DNA from: Rhodothermales bacterium
GTDB taxonomy: Bacteria; Bacteroidota; Rhodothermia; Rhodothermales; BA12
NCBI GenBank assembly: GCA_014879465.1
Contig: JACSSA010000159.1
Coordinates: forward strand, 1-45,324
DNA: 45,324 nucleotides
Reading direction: 5' to 3'
The position numbers and the translations under genes are program-made. Below, one piece after another: positions 22,140 through 32,468 of this stretch. The notes beneath the pieces are model-generated. The model was not told the origin of the DNA, searched no databases, and worked only from the letters and a program-made list of their open reading frames with translations. How positions within the stretch are numbered: the first letter of the stretch is position 1; each line of letters starts with the position of its first letter.

Positions 22140-22742
22140 ATGCGCCGTATCCGCCCTGCCCTCGTCCTTACGTTCGTTGCGGTATTTTCGTGGGCAGGGT
22201 GTGATATTGCCGACAAGCTGAGCCGGGTAGAGATCCCGCTTGGCACCACCGCGCAAAACGTCCCGGTCATTAGCGGCATCACCATCGCAGGAGAAACGAC
22301 GTTCGACCGTCCCGGTGGCAACCTGCCGGATGTGTTCGACGTCTCGACTATGACCATCGACCCAGCCGACCTCACCTTCCAGGCCGGTTCGAGCGGGATT
22401 TCGCAAAACGGAACCATCGAAGCCGCTTTTATCGTCGGGGGATATGTGGCAGGAATGACGACGGCGACCGTTCAGGGCGGCCAGATCACCGCGGTATCGC
22501 CCACCACGATGCCGGTGGGAACGTTTGATGCGACGAAGTTCCAGGCGATGTACGCCGAGGCCCAACCCAGTCAGCCGTCGCTGGCATCGGACTGGAACAC
22601 CATTACGCCTGCGCAGGCGCAAAAGAAGATCGGCACAGCGATGCGCAGCAGCACGTTCGCGTTCGCGATGATCGCCCGCACGACCGGCCAAATGCAAGGC
22701 TCGATGTCGCTGTCTAAAGTGACCGTCGGCCTTTCGTTCTGA
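22140..22742 (+). CDS. Lipoprotein, uncharacterised (paralog of previous gene)
   Basis: 'AVFSWAGCD' lipobox; same motifs as 21500-22129. Confidence 0.8.
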   Translation: MRRIRPALVLTFVAVFSWAGCDIADKLSRVEIPLGTTAQNVPVISGITIAGETTFDRPGGNLPDVFDVSTMTIDPADLTFQAGSSGISQNGTIEAAFIVGGYVAGMTTATVQGGQITAVSPTTMPVGTFDATKFQAMYAEAQPSQPSLASDWNTITPAQAQKKIGTAMRSSTFAFAMIARTTGQMQGSMSLSKVTVGLSF

Positions 22743-22764
22743 ATCCCGCCCGGCCCACGCCACG

Positions 22765-23802
22765 ATGCCCCGAATCTCCGTTGTTGTCGTCTCGTGGAAC
22801 GGGAAACCGCTGCTCGAGCGGTTCCTGCCGGGCGTCGTCGCCGACAGCCCCGAAGCCGAGATCGTGGTCGTGGACAACGGCTCGACCGACGGTTCGGTCG
22901 CGTGGCTGCGAGCGCATCTCCCCGACGTAAAGGTTGTCGCCTTGACCGAAAACCGAGGCTTCTGCGGCGGAAACAACGCCGGGTTTCGCGAAGCCTCGGG
23001 CGCGTACGTCGTGTTTCTCAACAACGACGTCGAGACGACCCCCGGCTGGCTCGATCCGCTTGCCGCGTGGCTTGACGACCATCCGCGCTGCGCCGCCGTG
23101 CAGCCCAAGCTGCTCCAACTCGACGACCGCCGCCGGTTCGAGTACGCCGGTGCGGCGGGCGGTTTTCTGGATCGCTACGGCTTCCCGTTCACCCGAGGCC
23201 GGCTCTTCTTCACGATGGAAGAGGATCGCGGCCAGTACGACGTGCCCCGGAACGTTTTCTGGGCTTCCGGCGCGGCGTTGATGCTGCGGCGGGGCGCGAT
23301 GGAGCCGGACGAGCCGGTGTTCGACGAGCGCTACTTCATGCACATGGAAGAAATCGACTTGTGCTGGAGGCTGCATCGGCGCGGCTGGACGGTGGCGTGC
23401 GAACCGGCGAGCACTGTCTACCATCTCGGTGGTGCGAGCCTGCCCAAAGGCGACCGCAAGACCTTTCTCAACTACCGCAACAACCTGCTGATGCTCTACC
23501 GCCACCTCAGTCCGGGGGCGTGGCGGCGGCTGTTTCCCCGGCGGTTGGCGCTGGACGCGGCAGCGGCGGCGCGGGCGTTGGCGTCCGGAAACGTCGGCGA
23601 GGCGCGAGCCATCGGGCGTGCGTACGCCGAGGCGCACCGGATGAAACGGACGTTCGACGCCGACCGTCCCGACCGCGAGGACTCGTCGGTGTTTCCACCG
23701 TACCGGCACTCCGTCGTGGTCGACTATTTCGCCCGTGGTCGAAAGACCTTCGCCTCGTTGCCTCCCGACGCCTTCCCCCCCGGCTTTCGTTCGTCCGAAT
23801 AG
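22765..23802 (+). CDS. Glycosyltransferase family 2
   Basis: 'ISVVVVSWNGKPLLERFL', 'VVDNGSTDGSV', 'NRGFCGGNNAGFREASGAYVVFLNNDVETTPGWL'. Confidence 0.93.
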   Translation: MPRISVVVVSWNGKPLLERFLPGVVADSPEAEIVVVDNGSTDGSVAWLRAHLPDVKVVALTENRGFCGGNNAGFREASGAYVVFLNNDVETTPGWLDPLAAWLDDHPRCAAVQPKLLQLDDRRRFEYAGAAGGFLDRYGFPFTRGRLFFTMEEDRGQYDVPRNVFWASGAALMLRRGAMEPDEPVFDERYFMHMEEIDLCWRLHRRGWTVACEPASTVYHLGGASLPKGDRKTFLNYRNNLLMLYRHLSPGAWRRLFPRRLALDAAAAARALASGNVGEARAIGRAYAEAHRMKRTFDADRPDREDSSVFPPYRHSVVVDYFARGRKTFASLPPDAFPPGFRSSE

Positions 23803-23805
23803 CCG

Positions 23806-24699
23806 CTACGTCCGTCGCTGAGCGGTCATGGCCAGGCCGATGCCGACGAGCGTGAGCGCCATCCCGGCGAGGCCTAGCGCGGGCGGCGCTTCCTTCCACA
23901 ACAGGTACGCGATCAGGCTCGCCCCGATAGGTTCGAGCAGGCTAAGCAGCCCCAGCATCAGCGGCGAGACGAATCGCACGGCATAGTTGACGGCCCCATG
24001 ACCGGCGATCTGCGGCCCGACGGCCATTGCCAAGCACACCGCGTACGTTTCGGCGGAGAGGCCCACGAGCGGCGCTCCGCGCAGCACGGCGTACGCGCCG
24101 CTGAAGAGCGCGACGCATGCGAACAGCGGCAGCACATACGCGCCCCACGATAGCCGCTGCCGAAGCCGCTGCCCGATGAGCAGGTACGCGGCAATGGTCA
24201 CCGCCGCCCCAAGCGCAAGCGCATTGCCCAGCAGCGGATGCGCTCCCGGTACCGCGCCGCGTCCGTCGGCCCAGCCCAAAAGCGCCGCACCGCCCACACC
24301 GAACAGAAGTGCTGCAAGAAGCAGCCGACCTGGTGGCTGTCCACGCAGCATGGCGTAGGCCCCCAGCCACAGCGGTGTTGTGGTGACAAGCACCGTGGAC
24401 GACGCCACGCTCGTGTGGCGCAGACTCTCGAACCAGAGCACAAAATGCAGCGCCAGCAACGCCCCGGCCCCCACCAGCGCCATCCAGCCGCGCGCGCTCA
24501 GGCGCGTCCGTTCGCGCACAAACGGGCCGAAGCACACGGGCGCAAGCAGTACCACCGCCATCGCTGAGCGCATCGTGACGAGCGACACCGACGGCGCGGC
24601 GTCGCCTGCGAGGCGCACCAGAATGGAACTCGACGCGTACGCGAACACGCTCACCGCCAGCGCAGCTACGACCGAAGACGGAATGCGCGTTGTTTCCAT
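23806..24699 (-). CDS. EamA/DMT family transporter
   Basis: Multiple TM segments with two EamA-like halves; 'LLEPIGASLIAYLLWKEAP'. Confidence 0.88.
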   Translation of the reverse strand: METTRIPSSVVAALAVSVFAYASSSILVRLAGDAAPSVSLVTMRSAMAVVLLAPVCFGPFVRERTRLSARGWMALVGAGALLALHFVLWFESLRHTSVASSTVLVTTTPLWLGAYAMLRGQPPGRLLLAALLFGVGGAALLGWADGRGAVPGAHPLLGNALALGAAVTIAAYLLIGQRLRQRLSWGAYVLPLFACVALFSGAYAVLRGAPLVGLSAETYAVCLAMAVGPQIAGHGAVNYAVRFVSPLMLGLLSLLEPIGASLIAYLLWKEAPPALGLAGMALTLVGIGLAMTAQRRT

Positions 24700-24709
24700 C
24701 GGTAGCCCC

Positions 24710-25120
24710 TTAGCGCAAGCGATCCATCGACTTCACCAGCGCGATGTCTCGGGCAATGGCCCGGCGAGCCAGCATCGCAAACACAAACGCCGCCACGGCC
24801 AGCGCGGTCGTGGTAAACACCTCCGTCTGCCCCGACTCAAAATCGCCGCCCACGGCAAACGCCACGCCGAAGAGCACGACCAGCGCGAGCGTCGCTAACG
24901 ACACGAACGCTACCGTACGAAGCTGTCGGGGGCGATCCCGGAACTGCGCAATTCCAATGCCGCTCGCCAACACAACGACCGCGGCCATCAGGTAGAAGGC
25001 GTTCGTAAACCACGGCCACATCGTCGCCGCAAGACCCGAAACAGGCGTTTGCAGCGAGAAGAGCGCGGCGGTGCACACGACAACGAGCAGCAGAAATGCG
25101 GTCTGAATGCGCTGAATCAT
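24710..25120 (-). CDS. DUF4293-like small membrane protein
   Basis: 'MIQRIQTAFLLLVVVC' start and four predicted TM segments. Confidence 0.75.
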   Translation of the reverse strand: MIQRIQTAFLLLVVVCTAALFSLQTPVSGLAATMWPWFTNAFYLMAAVVVLASGIGIAQFRDRPRQLRTVAFVSLATLALVVLFGVAFAVGGDFESGQTEVFTTTALAVAAFVFAMLARRAIARDIALVKSMDRLR

Positions 25121-25157
25121 AAAGAGTCGAGCAAGGAAAAAGCGGGGAATAGCCCCT

Positions 25158-26783
25158 TCATCGGGCCATGGCTGTGGCTTCGGGCCAGTGCCGCATCGCC
25201 TCTTCGAGGGTACGATCGCGGACGTTGTAGAGGCGGAGCGAGGATTCGCGGTCGAACACACGACCGGCAATGCGCCCGCGCAGCAGCGCATCAAGTTCGA
25301 GACGCTCGAGGTCGAGACGGCTGCGCCAGGTGGCGGCAGACGTGCGGTCGTCGGCGAGGTTGGTGGACGTGTAGTCGAGGAAGGCGTTGTAGTCCTCCGG
25401 CGCAATTCGATAGGACGCGACGAAGGCCGATCCGTCACGGTAGCCGCTGCGCAGCGTAGTGGCACGGGAGTACACAAAACTGCGCACCCAGCGATCAATC
25501 AACCCTTGGCGTAGCACCACCGCCGTGGCCGTGCCGAGCGTGTCGGTCACCAGCACATCGGGGAGAATGCCGCCGCCGCCGATCACGATGCGCCCGGCGG
25601 GGGTACGGTACTTGAGGCTGTCGGGCACTTCCGAAAGCAATGCTTCAAGGCGTAGGTTGCGGTCCCGGCTCTGGCGGTCGCGCTTCGAAGCGTAATACTC
25701 TTCCGGCGTCTCGCCACGCGTGTAGGGCGTTTGGATGAGCCGTCCGGACGGAGTGAGAAACCGGGCGATGGTGACGCGGATGGCCGAACCGTCCACAAGT
25801 TCGCGCTGTTGCTGGACAAGTCCTTTGCCAAACGTGCGCCGCCCGACGAGCAAGGCGCGGTCTTGGTCTTGCATCGCCCCGGCTACAATTTCGCTCGCCG
25901 ACGCGCTGCTGCCGTCCACGAGCACAATCAAAGGCAGAGCTTCGAACTCGTTGCCGCGCTCGGTCTTGAAGACCTGAGTGGTTCGCCCTTGCTGCGTCAC
26001 CACCGTTTTGCCCGACGGCAGAAACAGGTCAGAGATGCGCACGGCTTGGTCAAGGTATCCGCCGCCGTTCCCGCGAAGATCGAGCACCGCGCGTTTCATA
26101 CCCATCGTCGAGAGCCGTGAGAGCGCGTCACGGACTTCGTCGGTGGTGGTGCGAGAGAATCGGACGAGGCGGACGTAGCCCGTCTCGTCGTCTATCAAAT
26201 ACGCCGCTTCCACCGAGTTGACGGGGATGCGCCCGCGGGTGATGCGCACCGTCCGCGGCGACGGCTCACCGTAGCGCTGCACCTGAAGCTCCAGCGACGA
26301 TCTCCCCGGCCCTCGTAGTGTCCGCACGATCAGGCTGTCGGGAAGGCCGAGCAGACTTTTGCCGTCGGCGCGAAGCAATCGGTCGCCGGGGAGCAGGCCT
26401 GCCGCCTCGCTCGGCCCTCCGGGCAACACCGACTGCACGGCAGCGGTGTCGGGCGTGCCCGTGAGGCGCTCAAACGCAATACCGATGCCCTCAAAGCCCG
26501 CGCTGAACTCGTCGCGAACGCGCCGCATTTCGGAGACGGTCAGGTAGGTAGAATGCGGATCAAGTTCCTTGAGCATCGTCTGGATGCCGTGTTCCACCAC
26601 CCGATCCACCGGCACATCGTCCACATAGCTCTGGTAGATGGTAGCGAAGGCGCTACGGATCAGGTCCAGCGGCGCATCGGCTACGCGGAAGCCCAGCGTG
26701 CCCACAGCAAGAAGCGCAAGCGCTCCCCCCGGCACAAGTAGGCGGCGTACGGAGAGCTGCGGGCGGGTGAAAAAACGAGGCAT
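25158..26783 (-). CDS. S41 family C-terminal processing peptidase
   Basis: PDZ region plus 'RNGGGYLDQAVRISDLFL' and 'DGSSASASEIVAGAMQDQDRALLVGRRTFGKGLVQ'. Confidence 0.93.
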   Translation of the reverse strand: MPRFFTRPQLSVRRLLVPGGALALLAVGTLGFRVADAPLDLIRSAFATIYQSYVDDVPVDRVVEHGIQTMLKELDPHSTYLTVSEMRRVRDEFSAGFEGIGIAFERLTGTPDTAAVQSVLPGGPSEAAGLLPGDRLLRADGKSLLGLPDSLIVRTLRGPGRSSLELQVQRYGEPSPRTVRITRGRIPVNSVEAAYLIDDETGYVRLVRFSRTTTDEVRDALSRLSTMGMKRAVLDLRGNGGGYLDQAVRISDLFLPSGKTVVTQQGRTTQVFKTERGNEFEALPLIVLVDGSSASASEIVAGAMQDQDRALLVGRRTFGKGLVQQQRELVDGSAIRVTIARFLTPSGRLIQTPYTRGETPEEYYASKRDRQSRDRNLRLEALLSEVPDSLKYRTPAGRIVIGGGGILPDVLVTDTLGTATAVVLRQGLIDRWVRSFVYSRATTLRSGYRDGSAFVASYRIAPEDYNAFLDYTSTNLADDRTSAATWRSRLDLERLELDALLRGRIAGRVFDRESSLRLYNVRDRTLEEAMRHWPEATAMAR

Positions 26784-26896
26784 AGGGCGAGCACGTTCGT
26801 CGGAAGGTACGCCAACGCCGCAAACCGACGTTGGATCGGCCACTTGGAACGGGCAAGCGCAGGGTATATTCCATCGATTCTCCAGTCCAGGCCTCA

Positions 26897-28891
26897 GTGC
26901 GCATTTTTTCGTCCGTCTTTGGAGCGCTGCTGGCCGCCCTGGCTTTCGCCGCCGGGGTGGCGTGGATGAGCTATCGCACGCCCCCTCCGCCCGCGACGCT
27001 ACGCCTTTCCGGGCTGAGCGCACCCGTCCGGTTGGCCTTTGACGACGGTACACCCGGAACGCCCCTTGACGTGACGGTGGCTTCGCTCGACGACCTCTGG
27101 CCGGCTCTCGGTGCAGCACAAGCCCGCGACCATTTGTGGACGATCTCGCTATGGCGTCAAGCGGCACGCAGCCGACTTGCGGTGTGGTTCGGCGACGGGG
27201 CTTTTCCGGTGGATCGGCTCACGAAGCGCCTTGCCCTCTACGACACCGCCTACACCCAGACGCTCACGTCCCAAGACCGCGAAGCCCTCGAACGGTTCGT
27301 TTCAGGCGTCAATGCCACGCTGACGACGAGGCGGGCCGTGCTCGATCCCAATCCTGCGCTCTTTCGGATCGCGCTGGAGCCGTGGACGGTAAGCGACGTT
27401 CTGGCCGTAGAGCGGCTGGCAGCGTGGCTCGCCGGTCGCCCCTTCTCCCACGAAGCCCCGCAGGCCGACCGCACCCTCGCGCACTTCGCCGCCCAAGACC
27501 GGCTGCTGCGCGACCTGCTCTGCGCCGACGCCTTCGACCAAAGCCGCGTCCTCGCCTACCGCCGCGACGATGGCGTCTACCTCGTTGCCCAGTGGATGAC
27601 GGGGTCAAGCGCCCTGCCTGTATTCCCAACCGTCCGTGTTCGCGTCGGCGATCAGGCTGGCGAGGCCACGCTGCTGCCCGGCACGCCGTTCCCGCTCGGC
27701 GGGCGGCTCGGCGCGTTTCGGTGGGCGATCCGCCCGGTAGGAACGGCAACCGTGGAAGCGCAAAGCGGCGACGATGGCTCGGAGCGATGGGCAACGCTAA
27801 CCAGCACCGACGGCTTCCTCGAAGAACACCGCTATGTGCGGCGGGCCGATGCTGTCCTGCTTGGCGATATCCAGCCGCCGCCTCGGCAGCCACAGGCCGA
27901 CACGCTCCGGCAGGCCGTCGTAGATTCCACGCCGCTTCCTGCACCAACGCCGGTGCCCGATTCCGTGCAGGCTTCCCCTGCCGAAGCGCGGTTTTGGTGG
28001 GTGCGATGGCGCGGCCTCGCCATCCCAACCGATGCCGGGCGCTGGCTGGCGCTCTGGCGCGGCATGCCGCAACCGCCCACGCTTCTGGCTCCGGCGATGA
28101 TCTGGACGAATGGGCAAGCGGTACGCCTCTGGGGCGATGGCCCGCGCGATGCCTACTGGGCGGTGCTGGCCCCCTCCAGCGAAGCCCCGTATTTGGCCGC
28201 TCGCCTCGCCCAAGTACTCCGCCAGCCCGGTGCCGTGCCCGAAGACGACGCTACGAGCGCGTGGGCGGAAGCGTGGGTGGCAGCATTGCGGCCGCGCGTG
28301 CTTGAAAACCGGCTTTCGCCCCGGCAACTCGAAGCCCTTCAGTACGTCCGCAACTGGACGTTCGGCTACTCGGCAGGCGACCTCGCGCCGACGCTTATCG
28401 AGGCGTGGGAGGCAGAAATCCGTCGACAAACTGGAAAAACGGTCGATGAGGCGGTCGCCGACACCAGCAACTTCTCCGGTTTGCGTTACACCAACGCATT
28501 TCGCGCCGCCGTTGATCGTGTGGCTGCAACCTACGGCCCGGATGTCACCGACTGGCGCTGGGGCACGCGAATGCCCGCAACCCGGCACTTCCCCGTGGCC
28601 TCGGTGGCTTCGCGCCTTCGCTACGACGTGCCTGCAGCCAGCCGCTACCGGCCGTTGCCGCTCGCCGGGGCGACCCACCCGACGACGCTCGCCTTTCTCC
28701 CCGGCGATCCCGCCGGCCATGCTACTGCCCCACTCGAACTGCGTCTACCTCCCAGCCCAGTACGCGACGAGCTTCGCCAGCTTCCGCCGCCATCGGGCGT
28801 ACTGGCCACCTATCGCTACCCCGAACGCCCCGTCGCATTTGCGCTGCGGGCCTCCCTTCCCGGTTTCACTTCTATTCTCCCTGCTCCGTGA
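26897..28891 (+). CDS. Divergent penicillin acylase family protein
   Basis: 'ALGAAQARDHLWTISLWRQAARSRLAVWFG', 'LERFVSGVNATL', 'LQYVRNWTFGYSAGDLAPTLIEAWEAEI'; GTG 26897 preferred over ATG 26831 because TATATT at 26865-26870 suggests a promoter between them. Confidence 0.72.
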   Translation: MRIFSSVFGALLAALAFAAGVAWMSYRTPPPPATLRLSGLSAPVRLAFDDGTPGTPLDVTVASLDDLWPALGAAQARDHLWTISLWRQAARSRLAVWFGDGAFPVDRLTKRLALYDTAYTQTLTSQDREALERFVSGVNATLTTRRAVLDPNPALFRIALEPWTVSDVLAVERLAAWLAGRPFSHEAPQADRTLAHFAAQDRLLRDLLCADAFDQSRVLAYRRDDGVYLVAQWMTGSSALPVFPTVRVRVGDQAGEATLLPGTPFPLGGRLGAFRWAIRPVGTATVEAQSGDDGSERWATLTSTDGFLEEHRYVRRADAVLLGDIQPPPRQPQADTLRQAVVDSTPLPAPTPVPDSVQASPAEARFWWVRWRGLAIPTDAGRWLALWRGMPQPPTLLAPAMIWTNGQAVRLWGDGPRDAYWAVLAPSSEAPYLAARLAQVLRQPGAVPEDDATSAWAEAWVAALRPRVLENRLSPRQLEALQYVRNWTFGYSAGDLAPTLIEAWEAEIRRQTGKTVDEAVADTSNFSGLRYTNAFRAAVDRVAATYGPDVTDWRWGTRMPATRHFPVASVASRLRYDVPAASRYRPLPLAGATHPTTLAFLPGDPAGHATAPLELRLPPSPVRDELRQLPPPSGVLATYRYPERPVAFALRASLPGFTSILPAP

Positions 28892-29811
28892 TTGTGATGC
28901 TTGGTGCCGACGCTGGCGGCACGAAAGTCGAAGCCCTTGCCGAGTCTGTCGACGGCCGCCGCCACGAGGCGCACGGCCCAGCCTGCAACCTCCAACGGCT
29001 TGGCAACGATGCCGCCGCCGATGTGCTCGAACGCCTCGTCCGCGAGTTGCTCGCCCACTACCCCGACGCCACGCGCCTCGTGCTGGCCGCAGGCCTGTCC
29101 GGCGCAGGCAATCCGGCCGACCGTGAACAGCTCACCCGCACGCTCCTCGCTCGTTTCAACGATCTTCCGCTCGACACCACCATCGTCGTCACACACGACG
29201 CCGACATCGCCCTCGAAGGCGCGTTTGGCACGGGCAGCGGGTTTATTGTGATTGCTGGCACCGGCTCGGTGGTCATGGCCCGCTCGCACGACGGCACGCT
29301 TCACCGCAAAGGCGGCTGGGGCTATTTGCTGGGCGACGAAGGCAGCGGCTACGCGGTCGGGATGGCGGCGCTTCGCCACCTCGCCGCCGTACTGGACGAC
29401 GCCCTTCCGCCCAGCGCGCTTTCGGGCGCGCTGCAACGCGAGCTGGCCCTTCCCGACCAAGCCGCGCTCATTCAAGCCGTCTACCGCGAAAACTTCCCGG
29501 TGCAACGGGCCGCGCCGTGGGTGTGCCGGGCTGCCGAAACCGGCGACGACGCCGCGCTCGATGTGCTGACCGACCAAGCCACTCGCCTTGCCGCGCAGGT
29601 GGCGCTGCTGGCCCGGTCGCTGGGCGAAAACGTAGCCCCCGCCGTGGCGTTGCTCGGCGGCCTCACCCGCGAGACGGTCTACCGCGACACCCTCACCCAC
29701 GCCATCCGCCACGCCGTGGCCGCCGACGGCCGAGCGTGGGCCATCGCGCCGCTTCCGTGCACGCCTGTCGAAGGAGCACTTCGGATGGCCCGGCGCATCG
29801 CGACCCCGTAA
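28888..29811 (+). CDS. BadF/BadG/BcrA/BcrD-type ATPase (N-acetylglucosamine kinase-like)
   Basis: 'LGADAGGTKVEALA', 'GTGSVVMARSHDGTLHRKGGWGYLLGDEGSGYAVG'. Confidence 0.88.
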   Translation: MIVMLGADAGGTKVEALAESVDGRRHEAHGPACNLQRLGNDAAADVLERLVRELLAHYPDATRLVLAAGLSGAGNPADREQLTRTLLARFNDLPLDTTIVVTHDADIALEGAFGTGSGFIVIAGTGSVVMARSHDGTLHRKGGWGYLLGDEGSGYAVGMAALRHLAAVLDDALPPSALSGALQRELALPDQAALIQAVYRENFPVQRAAPWVCRAAETGDDAALDVLTDQATRLAAQVALLARSLGENVAPAVALLGGLTRETVYRDTLTHAIRHAVAADGRAWAIAPLPCTPVEGALRMARRIATP

Positions 29812-29813
29812 CG

Positions 29814-32468
29814 GTGAACGTGCGCGTCCTCGCCTCTCTCGTGCGCGTGCTTGCGCTTTTGCTCGTGGCCCTGTCGGCCGGAGCGCGGTGGGCGTTGGCC
29901 CAACCCGCACCGCGCTTTGTCTTGGACGTGCAAGGCGTCCCGCTGGCGGACGCGCTTCGAGAGGCGGCGCAGATGTCGGGGGTGGCGCTTTCGTACGAAT
30001 CGGCGTTGGTTGCAGGGAAACGGGCCACATGCCGCATCCAGACCGACGGCGTAGAGGCCCTTTTGGGATGCGTTCTGCGCGGCTCTGGGCTTGACCTTTC
30101 GCGCCAAAACGTCTCCACCTATACGCTCGTCCCCCGCAGCGATGCGACGCAGCCTGAGCCTGCTGCCCGCATCGCTGCAATTGTAGGTGTGGTGGTGGAC
30201 GAGGTGTCAGGGCAAGCGGTGGAAGACGCCGTGCTCACGCTTCTGCCGCCGGGGCGAACGCTGCGTTCCGGACGGTTTTTCGCTTTCTCCTCGCTCGCGC
30301 CGGGCACCTACCGCCTCCGGGCGTCTCATGTCGGCTTCGAGGATTTCGAACAGGTTGTTGAGCTTTCCAGCGGCCAGCGCACCCTGCGCCTGCGCCTGCG
30401 CCCCCACGCTGCCGAGCTTCCGCAGGTTGTGGTGGACGGACTTTCGGTGGCACGCCCATACATGCGCCTCGGCACCGACCAGCGCCCTGCTGAAGCGGCC
30501 ACATCTACCTCGAGCGTAGAAACGGCCGTTCCTTCGTTTGGCATCTCGCCATTGGCCGACTACCGCTTGCAAGGCTGGGGCGAAGGCGAGTACCTCCTCA
30601 CCCTCGATGGGGCACGGACGTTTCCCGTGCCAACGCTGCTGGGCATTGTAGGCCCGATGGGGCCGCTCGCCATCGGGCAAATCACGGCGCAGAAGGCCGC
30701 CTACGGCTCGCTCGTGGGATCCAGCGTTGTGGGACTTGTTGACGCCACCCATTACCTGCCCGATCAGCCGGAGGTGACGGCCCATCTTGACCCGTTCGTG
30801 GCCGAAATTCGCGCAGGCGGACGGCTGGCCTCCAACACGTCGTCGCGGGCGATGGTGTCCATCCACGCCAACCTGCCGGTCGAACGGGAAGTGGGGGCGC
30901 TGTCTCATGCCCTATCCGACCGGGTGCACCCGGATCCGCTGCTAAGCCGGTTGGTCGGCCCGGATACAGCAGCGCACCTGCCCATGGGCCTGCCCCGAAG
31001 CGGTGCGTCGCACTTCGATGCGCACGCGGCAGCGCATTACCAAGGCTCCGGCATCAACGCGGTGTCGGTGTCGGGCTATTACGGCTCTCGGCGGCTGCTC
31101 ACCCGTTACCCCGACGCCCCCGATAGCGACCGCGACGATCAAAGCTGGATGACGTACAACGGGCGTGCTCTTTGGCTCACCGGCCTCGGATCGCGCATGC
31201 TGCTGCGGCTTCGCGGCTCGCTGGCCGGCTACGAGCACGAAGCATTCGGCGAGATCGGCGGCGCTTCGGAAACGACCACGCTGCATACCCTCAACCGAGC
31301 ATTCCACTCATCGCTCGATGCTCGGCTTGACTTCGCGCTCAACGACGACATCCGCAGCGAGTTTGGGATGACGTACGAACGCCTCTCCACCCGTCTCACC
31401 GCCCCCACGCCGTCGGCGCAGTCGTATCACCACGCGTCCCGATCCGGGCTGCTCGCCGGCTTTGGCAGCCTGCGGCTCTCTCCAACGCCCATCGTCGAGG
31501 CCGAGCTGGGCGTGCGCATCGTATACGCCACCTCCCACCGGCGTTTCTACCCGGATCCCCACGTCACGCTCCGCATGGGCCAAGCCCAATCGCTTGTGGG
31601 ACCGTGGGCGGCGCGCATCGGCTTCGGTACGTTTCACCAGCATCTGCTGGCTAACCGTACCCCATCGTATAGCCCGGCTTCTCCGTTCGGGACGGATCTG
31701 GTATGGACCGTGCTCGACACGAGCCTCCAAATCCCTACTGCGGGGCACCTCGCGGCAGAAATGCGCCTTGAACCGTTGTCGTGGCTTGCCTTTCAAGCCG
31801 ATGGGTACTACCGCACCCAACGCCGTGCTCCCACAATCGCCTCGCCCGACACGGTATCGGGAACGGTCGCTTCCGCCGATTTTCTTCGCCTCGAGCAAGC
31901 CACAGGCTTCGGCCTTAGCCTGCTCGTGGATGTTCGCTACAAAGGCCTTGCAACTCAGGCCCGCTACGGCTACCACCGCACGCGTACCGAACATCCCTTT
32001 GCACCCAACTCAACGCGGAACCCTCCAGGCAGCCGTCCCCACTACGGAACGCTGGCGCTAACCCTCCGGCTGGCGAGGCACCTCGAAGGGCTGGCACGTC
32101 TCAACGTGGCCACATTCGACGGCTGGGCCTACCGGCTGGCCTACTACGCCGCTGCCGACGCGCTCCAACGCGGTACGATTCCCACCGATCGCGCCGAGGC
32201 CATCCGCCCGCTTATAGACGCTCTCGAACCCGACGCGCCCAACACTACGCTACCCGCGACCGTCCGGCTGGACGTGGGCGTCGGGTACCGGCGCACTTTC
32301 GGCCCGCTCGCCGCCCTGGCCCGCATCGAAGTTTATAACCTGCTCGACCGGACCAACCCCGACGAACAATCCTTGACCTACGATACCGGCGCACTCGCCG
32401 TGGCGCAGCGCCCTACGCTGCCCATCAGCCTTGCGGCGTCGCTGCGGGTGACGTGGAAAGATCGGTAG
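29814..32468 (+). CDS. TonB-dependent receptor with N-terminal STN and carboxypeptidase-regulatory-like domain
   Basis: 'FVLDVQGVPLADALREAAQMSGVALSYESALV' (STN), 'VVVDEVSGQAVEDAVLTLLPPG...APGTYRLRASHVGFEDFEQVVEL', long beta-barrel region. Confidence 0.85.
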   Translation: MNVRVLASLVRVLALLLVALSAGARWALAQPAPRFVLDVQGVPLADALREAAQMSGVALSYESALVAGKRATCRIQTDGVEALLGCVLRGSGLDLSRQNVSTYTLVPRSDATQPEPAARIAAIVGVVVDEVSGQAVEDAVLTLLPPGRTLRSGRFFAFSSLAPGTYRLRASHVGFEDFEQVVELSSGQRTLRLRLRPHAAELPQVVVDGLSVARPYMRLGTDQRPAEAATSTSSVETAVPSFGISPLADYRLQGWGEGEYLLTLDGARTFPVPTLLGIVGPMGPLAIGQITAQKAAYGSLVGSSVVGLVDATHYLPDQPEVTAHLDPFVAEIRAGGRLASNTSSRAMVSIHANLPVEREVGALSHALSDRVHPDPLLSRLVGPDTAAHLPMGLPRSGASHFDAHAAAHYQGSGINAVSVSGYYGSRRLLTRYPDAPDSDRDDQSWMTYNGRALWLTGLGSRMLLRLRGSLAGYEHEAFGEIGGASETTTLHTLNRAFHSSLDARLDFALNDDIRSEFGMTYERLSTRLTAPTPSAQSYHHASRSGLLAGFGSLRLSPTPIVEAELGVRIVYATSHRRFYPDPHVTLRMGQAQSLVGPWAARIGFGTFHQHLLANRTPSYSPASPFGTDLVWTVLDTSLQIPTAGHLAAEMRLEPLSWLAFQADGYYRTQRRAPTIASPDTVSGTVASADFLRLEQATGFGLSLLVDVRYKGLATQARYGYHRTRTEHPFAPNSTRNPPGSRPHYGTLALTLRLARHLEGLARLNVATFDGWAYRLAYYAAADALQRGTIPTDRAEAIRPLIDALEPDAPNTTLPATVRLDVGVGYRRTFGPLAALARIEVYNLLDRTNPDEQSLTYDTGALAVAQRPTLPISLAASLRVTWKDR

